DNA of 21,155 nt, from assembly GCA_023227835.1 (NCBI GenBank), contig JALOCI010000047.1:1-21155 (forward strand), in the 5' to 3' direction. Every line of letters starts with the position of its first letter. The first letter of the stretch is position 1. The notes beneath the pieces are model-generated. The model saw only the letters and a list, made by a program, of their open reading frames with translations. It was not told the DNA's origin and made no database searches. Shown here piece after piece: positions 1 through 6,429 of the stretch. Source of the DNA: Bacteroidales bacterium (GTDB lineage Bacteria; Bacteroidota; Bacteroidia; Bacteroidales; UBA932). The position numbers and the translations under genes were made by a program.

Positions 1-229
1 ATTAAACAGACCCAATCTTATTTTTTTCCTCGCTCGAGATGAATCTTCAGTTTATGTCTCCATATTCTTACTTTATTCTATCTCTTTTTTTCTTTACCTC
101 TTTATCTCTCTCAAAACTTCAAAGAACTGTCCGTTTTTTCTCAAACGGGCTGCAAAGGTATGCACTTTTTTTAAATCTCCAAATATTTTTTGGTCTATTT
201 TTTCCTATCTTGGGCCAAAATTGAAAACA
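1..229. other. intergenic region left of the dipeptidase gene
   Basis: No convincing gene is seen here. The open frame at 39-224 encodes a low-complexity Phe/Leu/Ser-rich peptide from a T-rich tract and looks spurious. The stretch carries a good Bacteroidota-type promoter on the minus strand (153-183) directed out of the window, so the left neighbour is probably a divergent gene with an A/G-rich leader of roughly 145 nt or more. For the plus-strand dipeptidase gene only a weak -7-like box (TATCTTGG near 206-213, one mismatch to TAnnTTTG) is seen, and it lies very close to the start codon. Confidence 0.5.
153..183 (-). promoter_or_regulatory. Bacteroidota sigma-70-type promoter directed leftwards
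   Basis: Read on the minus strand, TTTG (plus 180-183) is followed after 19 nt by TACCTTTG (plus 153-160). This matches the known Bacteroides consensus TTTG-N19-21-TAnnTTTG in both boxes and in spacing. The start site would fall near 147-149, giving a transcript that leaves the window at position 1. The gene it serves is not in view. Confidence 0.65.
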
Positions 230-1924
230 ATGGCAAAACAGACATTATTATTAAGTTTTATTCTCATTTTCCTCCCTTTTATGAAAGGTGAAGCATGCAC
301 AAATCTCATCGTTACCAAAGGTGCCTCGGCTGACGGCTCCGTAATGGTAAGTTACTCCGCTGACTCACATACAAGATACGGTGTGCTGGTACACTATCCT
401 GCAAAAAAATACCCGGCAGGAAGCATGCTGAAAATTTATGAGTGGGGTAAGGAGAGATATCTGGGTGAAATACCGCAAGTGAGAGAGACATACGAGGTGA
501 TAGGAAACATGAATGAACACCAGGTAGTGATTGGTGAGACAACATGGGGCGGTCTGAAAAGTCAATATGATCCGGAAGGTGTTGTTGATTACGGATCTCT
601 CATGTATATAGTGCTTCAAAGAGCTAGAACAGCCCGGGAGGCAATAACAGTCTTCACAGAGTTATGCGAAAAATATGGCTACGCCTCCAGTGGAGAGTCC
701 ATTTCAATCGCAGACCCTAATGAGGCATGGATTCTTGAAATCATTGGCAAAGCGCCTAAGAAGGTAAATGGTGTAAACGTAAACAAAGGGGCAGTTTGGG
801 TTGCAGTGCGAATACCTGACGGATATATATCAGGCCATGCAAACCAGGCCAGAATTACGACCTTTCCCCTCAATGACCCACAAAATTGCCTATATTCACC
901 TGATGTTATAACTCACGCCCGTGAACAAGGGTTATATAATGGGCCTGATGAAAGATTCAGTTTTGCCGACACATACGGTCCTGCAGACGGAGGAACTATA
1001 AGAGGTTGTGATGCACGCATCTGGAGCTTTTTCAACAGATTCGGAGCCGACGACATGAATAAGTATCTCGACTATGCACTAGGAAAGAATCCGGGAAACA
1101 GAATGCCTCTCTATATCAAGGCTAAGGGGAAGTTGAAGGTAAGCGAAGTAGCGGCCATGATGCGGGATCATTACGAAGGTACACCGATGGATATGACTCA
1201 GGACATAGGTGCCGGTGGAAATGCACGTCCCTACAGATGGAGGCCCATGGACTGGGAGGTTGACGGCAAGAGCTACCTGAACGAAAGAGCAATAGCCACA
1301 CAGCAGACTGGTTTCTGGTTCATTGGACAATGCCGGTCTTTTGTTCCTAACGAGATTGGAGGTATATTCTGGTTTGCAGTTGATGATGCAGCCACATCAC
1401 CACTCACCCCTGTCTATACTTCTTCAAAGGCAATCTCATCTCATTACGCTTTAGGCAACGGCTCAATGATAGAGTACTCCGACGAGTCGATGTTCTGGAT
1501 TGTCAACCGTATAGCACAGTTTGCATATCTTCGTTACAATCATATTGGAAAAGAGGTGCAACAGGTCATCGCAAAACACGAGGATAACTGCATTAAAGAT
1601 GTTGCAGCGCTTGACAAGAAGCTTCTTCAGATGCTCTCTGACGGCACCTTAAAACCCGTATCAAAGAGCGCCAGGAAGATATCAGGAATCACAACAGCTT
1701 TTTCCGTATCAAAGGCTGACTCCCTGTTTTATCAGTGGAAAAATCTTGATAAATATCTAATGGTGAAATACATTGACGGAAATACCAAAAAGCAGAATCC
1801 GGATGGTTCATTCATGAACAACGGCCACTCCAAGACAATTCCACCTCAGCCGGAGTTCCCCGGATACACTGAAACGTGGAAGAAAGCTGTCAAGGAGTGT
1901 GCCGGAGAGAGACTGACTCTTTGA
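230..1924 (+). CDS. secreted C69-family dipeptidase (U34/PepD-like)
   Basis: This 564-residue protein is predicted to hydrolyse dipeptides outside the cytoplasm. It begins with a signal peptide (hydrophobic stretch about residues 5-18), and Cys23 in ACTNLIVTKGAS is placed where C69 peptidases expose their N-terminal nucleophile after processing, as in other Ntn-hydrolases. Downstream it shows family-typical blocks: NEHQVVIGETTWGG, the acidic DPNEAWILEI segment, and ESMFWIVNR near the C-terminal third. Length fits the family (about 530-570 residues). A TTG at 221 is in frame, but ATG at 230 gives a better start with a standard signal peptide. The Cys is not in a good lipobox (GEAC), so lipidation is unlikely. 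It ends 28 bp from the convergent rhodanese gene and appears to be transcribed alone. The link to trehalose or SusCD genes is positional only. Confidence 0.88.
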   Translation: MAKQTLLLSFILIFLPFMKGEACTNLIVTKGASADGSVMVSYSADSHTRYGVLVHYPAKKYPAGSMLKIYEWGKERYLGEIPQVRETYEVIGNMNEHQVVIGETTWGGLKSQYDPEGVVDYGSLMYIVLQRARTAREAITVFTELCEKYGYASSGESISIADPNEAWILEIIGKAPKKVNGVNVNKGAVWVAVRIPDGYISGHANQARITTFPLNDPQNCLYSPDVITHAREQGLYNGPDERFSFADTYGPADGGTIRGCDARIWSFFNRFGADDMNKYLDYALGKNPGNRMPLYIKAKGKLKVSEVAAMMRDHYEGTPMDMTQDIGAGGNARPYRWRPMDWEVDGKSYLNERAIATQQTGFWFIGQCRSFVPNEIGGIFWFAVDDAATSPLTPVYTSSKAISSHYALGNGSMIEYSDESMFWIVNRIAQFAYLRYNHIGKEVQQVIAKHEDNCIKDVAALDKKLLQMLSDGTLKPVSKSARKISGITTAFSVSKADSLFYQWKNLDKYLMVKYIDGNTKKQNPDGSFMNNGHSKTIPPQPEFPGYTETWKKAVKECAGERLTL

Positions 1925-1952
1925 TATTTAAATATGTGCCGTTTGGCGTGAG

Positions 1953-2258
1953 CTATACACTAAAGGTGTTCCAACTACCACCGTTGTAGACCTTATATCC
2001 AAGCTTGCTTAGATATGACGATGCACTTTTGCTTCTTGCCCCGCTCTGACAGACAGTGATAACCGGCTTGCTTTTGTCTAGTCTGGAAATTTTTCCTGCA
2101 AGTTCGTCAAGAGGAATATTGACTGACCCCTTGATATGTCCGTAAAGGTTGTATTCTGTTGTTGTTCTTACATCGACTATGACTGCACCATTTTTGACAA
2201 GAGCTGCATAATCCGCATCGTCTCTCATTTTAAATAAATCACTAAAGAATCCTGGCAT
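1953..2258 (-). CDS. single-domain rhodanese-like sulfurtransferase
   Basis: This 101-residue protein is one rhodanese domain without a signal peptide, so it is probably cytoplasmic. Its active-site loop CQSGARS (Cys70) fits the persulfide-carrying loop C-x-x-G-x-R-S, and the upstream VIVDVRTTTEY and GHIKGSVNIPL segments are the usual rhodanese signatures (CH2A-like DVR and the HI-GA-NIP block). The frame stays open upstream to 2339, but the added 27 residues overlap the neighbouring DUF6132 gene and are Asn/Gln/Lys-rich. I therefore place the start at the ATG giving MPGFFSDLF, 13 bp after the upstream stop. Such small proteins are thought to move sulfur or detoxify thiosulfate/cyanide. The partner here may be the membrane protein encoded just upstream. 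The substrate cannot be deduced. Confidence 0.88.
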   Translation of the reverse strand: MPGFFSDLFKMRDDADYAALVKNGAVIVDVRTTTEYNLYGHIKGSVNIPLDELAGKISRLDKSKPVITVCQSGARSKSASSYLSKLGYKVYNGGSWNTFSV

Positions 2259-2271
2259 ATTTTTTTGTTTT

Positions 2272-2481
2272 TTATTTTGTTGATTTTGTTCGTTCGTTTT
2301 TAAACAGACCTCCAGCAAGGGCCCCCATAAGGGCACCATACAGAGTACTATTCAATGGTGAAGAGGTTATGGGACAGGTTCCGGAATTGCATCCTACAAA
2401 TCTCCAGTAGAGGTATCCGGCAAGTGCACCGACAATCGTCCCGATTATGTATGAGATATATTTTTTAATGTAACTTTTCAT
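2272..2481 (-). CDS. small DUF6132-type membrane protein
   Basis: This 69-residue protein has two predicted membrane helices (about 9-28 and 44-60) rich in Gly/Ala, joined by a loop with two cysteines in GCNSGTCPITSSP (Cys31, Cys36). I recognise the pattern as the DUF6132 family of short Bacteroidota membrane proteins, whose function is unknown. It is the first gene of a two-gene unit with the rhodanese (13 bp gap), and a -7 promoter box lies 20 bp upstream. The conserved Cys pair beside a sulfurtransferase gene suggests, as inference only, a role in sulfur-compound transport or persulfide relay, similar in size to half of a YeeE/YedE-type protein but without clear homology to it. Confidence 0.75.
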   Translation of the reverse strand: MKSYIKKYISYIIGTIVGALAGYLYWRFVGCNSGTCPITSSPLNSTLYGALMGALAGGLFKNERTKSTK

Positions 2482-2501
2482 CCTTGCAACATTTGAGAGT
2501 G

Positions 2502-2509
2502 CAAAGATA
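2502..2509 (-). promoter_or_regulatory. -7 promoter box for the DUF6132-rhodanese unit
   Basis: The minus strand reads TATCTTTG, an exact TAnnTTTG match, 20 bp before the DUF6132 start codon. No good TTTG box is seen 19-21 bp further upstream, so only the -7 element is supported. The predicted start near 2497 gives a short leader of about 15 nt. Confidence 0.5.
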
Positions 2510-2547
2510 GTATTTATTTTCCATTGGAATATATTTCTTTAAGAAAT

Positions 2548-3273
2548 TTACATTAAATTTTTAGAATTTTCTTCTATTCTGGTTTTAACCTTTTCCCATG
2601 CATGAGATTCTGTCAGGCATGATTTCTCAAAGGTATAATACATGGTTCTGAATCTGGACATGGGTATAGCCAGGCTTAGAATGTCGGGCTCCACATGTGG
2701 CCTGACAGACGGGTCAAAAAGTCCCAGAAATACTCGGTCTCCCGCCCTTCTGTTCTCCACAACAACCTGAGCAACCAACGAAGAACAACCTGAACCGAAA
2801 GGAACAGATACGGCATCGGGAGCATTTGTGTCATAAAGAGCCCACGATACCAATCCGCTCAGAACATCGGGAGTGGCAAAGAACAAGAGCCCCTCAATGT
2901 TATCAAAATTCCCGATATTGCTTATTGAGGAAAAGTTTATATATAGTCCTGACTTATCAGGCATATCTAAATTCAGGATGAAATCTGCGACCATCTCAGG
3001 AGACTCCTTGTACCTCTCTTTATTGGATACAAATGCAGGTATATGATTCGGCGGGGTAATAAATCCGGTATAGGTCTTACCACCTCCGCAAGAAATCAAC
3101 TCGGCATTCAGACTCACACTCCCCCCCAATCTCGCAGGCTTAAGGTCCTTGATGAAACACCCTTTTGTCTTCTCCGAATCAACCAGCGGTTTCTCGGAGT
3201 ACCAGAAAGCAACCGGCAACTCGTAATCCCCGAAAGCCTTTCTGAAATTCGCGACAAATCTTTCTTTTTCCAT
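2548..3273 (-). CDS. DUF169 family protein
   Basis: This 241-residue protein resembles the DUF169 family found in anaerobic bacteria and archaea, with no established reaction. Recognisable parts are the N-terminal ELPVAFWYSEKP segment, the CGGGKTYTGF block (about residues 62-71), a LLFFATPDVLSGLV stretch and the FGSGCSSLVAQ block with a conserved Cys. There is no signal peptide or membrane segment, so it is probably cytoplasmic. It starts 25 bp after the otsA stop codon on the same strand with no obvious promoter between, so it is probably cotranscribed with otsBA. The Cys residues and the glycine-rich block could hold a cofactor or metal, but that is a guess. Confidence 0.8.
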   Translation of the reverse strand: MEKERFVANFRKAFGDYELPVAFWYSEKPLVDSEKTKGCFIKDLKPARLGGSVSLNAELISCGGGKTYTGFITPPNHIPAFVSNKERYKESPEMVADFILNLDMPDKSGLYINFSSISNIGNFDNIEGLLFFATPDVLSGLVSWALYDTNAPDAVSVPFGSGCSSLVAQVVVENRRAGDRVFLGLFDPSVRPHVEPDILSLAIPMSRFRTMYYTFEKSCLTESHAWEKVKTRIEENSKNLM

Positions 3274-3298
3274 TTATTTAATTCTTTTACAAATCATT

Positions 3299-5512
3299 TT
3301 AAATATTTCTCATTGCCCTTAATAATGAGGCTGCCCACCAGAAAACATTGTGTTTAAGGATTTCTTCTCTCATTTGTTCCATTCTTACATGCTGATCTTT
3401 CGATGACATCTCCAAAGCAGCCTTTATAGCCTCAGCCATCTCTTCAATATCATAAGGATTCACTATTATCGCCCCTTTAAGCTCATGTACGGCTCCGGCA
3501 AAACGGCTCAAAATCAAAGCTCCGTCATTTGTGACTCTCGATGCAATAAACTCTTTGGCAACCAAATTCATACCGTCATGCAAAGAGGAAACCATACAAA
3601 AATCAGAAGATGAATAGAATGGCTTTATTTCTTCGTGAGTATGATGCCTGGTGAGTAGTAGTATTGCCTTCCAATTTTGGTGTTTAAACCGTAGGTTTAT
3701 TCTGGCAGCCTCTCTTTCAACAATGTCTATCATGTCGGAATAACTTTTAAGATAAGTCCTGCTAGGTGCACCTATTTGCACAAAAGTAAATTTACCTATA
3801 TATGAAGGATTCTTTTCAAAGAACCTTTCAATAGCCTGGAATTTCTCCGGTATACCTTTAGTATAATCAATCCTGTCAACACCGATGCCTGTATACTGAG
3901 CTGTTATACCATATTTTTCAAGTAATTTGGAAGGTTGTATCTTCTGTTCTGTCAGTTCAAGATCTTTTGAAGAGATATCGATACCAATTGGAAAAGGCTT
4001 TACCACTGTAGAATGACCTGCTCTCTTAACAGAATAATTAGCCCACTGAACTCTTGATTCCAATGCATTATTCACTGTTTCAAGGAAGTAATTACAATGG
4101 TATTGAGTATGAAACCCAATCAGATCGGCACCAAGCATTCCTTTTAAAATTTCACTTTTCCATGGACATATACCAAATGATTCGGGATTTGGCCACGGGA
4201 TATGCCAAAATATGGCAATCTTGGCTTCAGGTTTTAGTTTTCTTATCATTTCAGGTAGAAGAGCAAAATGGTAATCTTGTATTAATATAAACGGCGCTTC
4301 TTCATCTTTTGTCTCTTCAGCTATTGCTTTGGCGAAGCGTTCATTTATTTTCTTGTAATAATGCCAGTCCTCAATCCTGAATATCGGGCGAATATGTGCT
4401 ATCAGGCACAATGGGTAGATGCCTTCATTAGAAAATCCATAATAAAAATGCACCTCCTCCTCTTTAGAGAGCCATATCCTTTTCAAAGTATACTTTGGAT
4501 CGTCCGGGGGTACTTGAATTTTATCTCTATCATCAACAGTCTCCTTATCTGCATCTCCCGTCCCGGAAGCAATCCATAATCCCCCACAGGCTTTAAGAAT
4601 AGGTTCCATTGCAGTTATCAGTCCACTTGCAGGTGTGATGCAATTTATTTGATTTCCTTCCCTTACATGAATATATGGCTCACGGTTTGAGACAACTATC
4701 AACTGTTTATTTTGCAAGAGGGCTTTCATTTCCTCCTTTAAGCGCCCGGGTGTCCAGATTGCATTAGTCCCGGCTCTTACCCTGGCTTCTTCCTGGGCTT
4801 TTGATTTTGCCTCAAACATTGCTTTTGCGACATGAATTACCTCTTTTTGCAATGGGAGGAGTAATTTTGTATGAGGTTGCCGCTTTAGTATATCCACATC
4901 GCCAGCCCGTGCTGCTTTAAGCCAATTTATGGTTTTATTCATAGGATTTAAAACTCCAAAACGAATTATCATTGTAGTAATAATCGAGATTATTAACACC
5001 TGCATAAACCATCTCAGAAAATTCCTGAACCATATTTTACTTATTATATTGTCTATATATCCTGCATCTACATAATATATTACTGCATAATGAGATATAT
5101 TATCCTCACCTATAGGTTTAATAAATTGATATATACTCTCTTGATTTATATTAATAAAACTGCTGACATTTTTTTTATTAATTACAGACATTGAAATGTC
5201 ATCAAGAGAATACTTTACAAATCTACGTGTTGAACTACTGCAGACAATGCTGTCTTTACTGAAATAAATTGCTATCCCGGATAAATTGTATCTGTGTTTA
5301 ATACTATCTGTGAATGATTCTATATCATATTTACTTGAACAAATATAGAAAACATCATATTCTGACAATTCTCCGGCAACTTCAGCAACGCGGGTTTCCA
5401 ATTCGCTGTTCAGTTTAGAACGCTCTACTGTAATTTGATAATAAGTGAAGCCGAAAGCCACTATACCGACAGCAATAATAATAGAAAGAATAAGTGCAAG
5501 ATTCAGTCGCAT
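3299..5512 (-). CDS. otsA: membrane-anchored trehalose-6-phosphate synthase with sensor-like N-terminus
   Basis: The C-terminal part (about residues 270-737) is a GT20 enzyme that joins a UDP-sugar-derived glucose to glucose-6-phosphate. Motifs align with E. coli OtsA: VVSNRE (Arg277), QDYHF, FWHIPWPNPE, GFHTQ, VDRIDYTKGI (Arg547 and Lys552, like Arg262/Lys267) and HDGMNLVAKEF (Asp646 and Glu654, like Asp361/Glu369). The sugar-site block reads NEGIYPLC, as in the long bacterial GT20 branch. The first 250 residues are extra: a membrane helix (about 3-26), an extracytoplasmic segment (27-166), a second helix (167-189) and a HAMP-like/coiled stretch (190-247). Typical OtsA is about 470 residues, so this 737-residue form looks like a sensor-coupled or membrane-tethered synthase. 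It overlaps otsB by 10 bp, indicating translational coupling. A related sugar-phosphate product other than trehalose-6-phosphate is possible. Confidence 0.9.
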   Translation of the reverse strand: MRLNLALILSIIIAVGIVAFGFTYYQITVERSKLNSELETRVAEVAGELSEYDVFYICSSKYDIESFTDSIKHRYNLSGIAIYFSKDSIVCSSSTRRFVKYSLDDISMSVINKKNVSSFININQESIYQFIKPIGEDNISHYAVIYYVDAGYIDNIISKIWFRNFLRWFMQVLIISIITTMIIRFGVLNPMNKTINWLKAARAGDVDILKRQPHTKLLLPLQKEVIHVAKAMFEAKSKAQEEARVRAGTNAIWTPGRLKEEMKALLQNKQLIVVSNREPYIHVREGNQINCITPASGLITAMEPILKACGGLWIASGTGDADKETVDDRDKIQVPPDDPKYTLKRIWLSKEEEVHFYYGFSNEGIYPLCLIAHIRPIFRIEDWHYYKKINERFAKAIAEETKDEEAPFILIQDYHFALLPEMIRKLKPEAKIAIFWHIPWPNPESFGICPWKSEILKGMLGADLIGFHTQYHCNYFLETVNNALESRVQWANYSVKRAGHSTVVKPFPIGIDISSKDLELTEQKIQPSKLLEKYGITAQYTGIGVDRIDYTKGIPEKFQAIERFFEKNPSYIGKFTFVQIGAPSRTYLKSYSDMIDIVEREAARINLRFKHQNWKAILLLTRHHTHEEIKPFYSSSDFCMVSSLHDGMNLVAKEFIASRVTNDGALILSRFAGAVHELKGAIIVNPYDIEEMAEAIKAALEMSSKDQHVRMEQMREEILKHNVFWWAASLLRAMRNI

Positions 5513-6258
5513 AATGATAAGTTTTTAAGTAGTGAAACAACTTCAGTAACCTCTTCAAGCCTATACTTTGCACAGGTATGTCCGTCTCCTACCTTGACTG
5601 TATATGCATCAGGATTATCCTTGAGAACCTCAAACATCTCCTCATCCGTTGCCTCATCTCCAATTGATATAATAAAATCATTTATGTTATGGCTGATTAA
5701 TTCCAGAACAGTATGTCCTTTTCCGATTCCTCGCGGTAGGATTTCAACATTTTTAGAACCAATATGTATTTTAAGATCGTGCAATTGCAATAGTCCACCA
5801 TCTTCCAGCTTACTGATAATCTCCCTGGATTTTAAAGATCCTGACTCCGGATTAGAGGATCTATAGTCCCAATTTAGAGAAAAGCGCTTATTTTCAATAT
5901 ATGATCCGCTACAATCTCTTGTCATTTCTTCCAATACAGCAATAACGCTCTTTTTCCACACATCACTTTCCGCTACAACACTATGCCACATATTAAAAGA
6001 TTTGATCATTGCTCCATGCTCGGCAATCAATGTAATCGACAGCTTGCCAAACAATTTATCCATATCATCGCTACTTCTGCCGGAAATTATAACAACCTTC
6101 GTATATCTATTATTTTCCAATCTTATTAGAGTATCCAATAACTCTTCTGATGGCAAAGCATTAATTGGTATTGATGAAAACTGTACCAATGTTCCATCAT
6201 AGTCAAGGAGTAACAGCCTGTTTCTTGATTTCCTATATTTTTCAATAAGATCCTTCAT
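5503..6258 (-). CDS. otsB: trehalose-6-phosphate phosphatase (HAD superfamily)
   Basis: This 251-residue cytoplasmic enzyme should remove phosphate from trehalose-6-phosphate made by the next gene. HAD motifs are complete: DYDGT with nucleophile Asp19 and acid/base Asp21, IISGRS (Ser59), Lys180 in GIGKGHTV, and GDEATDEEMF with Asp201 and Asp205 for Mg. The AEHGA cap-region motif (residues 79-83), typical of trehalose phosphatases, is also present. It is the first gene of the otsB-otsA-DUF169 unit and its end overlaps otsA. The 171 bp upstream (6259-6429) holds a short direct repeat (TTCAGCAGAG, twice) but no promoter box I can defend. Length is normal for the family. Confidence 0.92.
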   Translation of the reverse strand: MKDLIEKYRKSRNRLLLLDYDGTLVQFSSIPINALPSEELLDTLIRLENNRYTKVVIISGRSSDDMDKLFGKLSITLIAEHGAMIKSFNMWHSVVAESDVWKKSVIAVLEEMTRDCSGSYIENKRFSLNWDYRSSNPESGSLKSREIISKLEDGGLLQLHDLKIHIGSKNVEILPRGIGKGHTVLELISHNINDFIISIGDEATDEEMFEVLKDNPDAYTVKVGDGHTCAKYRLEEVTEVVSLLKNLSLCD

Positions 6259-6429
6259 TATATATTTAAATTATTTCAGCAGAGGGCAAGGTACACCCAA
6301 ACAAGAGTGGGTTCCGGCAGAATATTCAGCAGAGTATTATAACCCGATATTTTTAAATATACGCAATTATTCCCGGATAGCATAATAATGGACTGCTAAT
6401 CTTGAAGAATTAAGTTTTAAAAAAAAGCC

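Noticed and set aside
39..224. Open frame for a 61-residue peptide upstream of the dipeptidase gene
   Set aside because: It comes from a T-rich tract, is almost all Phe, Leu and Ser, lacks family features and overlaps the minus-strand promoter.
221..229. TTG start adding three residues to the dipeptidase
   Set aside because: ATG at 230 gives a normal signal peptide; TTG starts are rare in this phylum and nothing supports its use.
1924..1935. 12-bp palindrome ATATTTAAATAT over the dipeptidase stop codon
   Set aside because: Pure A/T palindromes are expected by chance in such DNA; there is no loop or T-run to make it a terminator.
2259..2339. N-terminal extension of the rhodanese
   Set aside because: The extra 27 residues overlap the DUF6132 gene, are Asn/Gln/Lys-rich and are not part of the rhodanese fold.
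3043..3357. Plus-strand open frame of 104 residues across the DUF169/otsA junction
   Set aside because: It is antisense to two well-supported genes and shows no recognisable domain.
6259..6429. Search for an otsB promoter and a small gene
   Set aside because: No TAnnTTTG box on the minus strand and no credible frame; only a short direct repeat (TTCAGCAGAG) and an A/T palindrome were seen.
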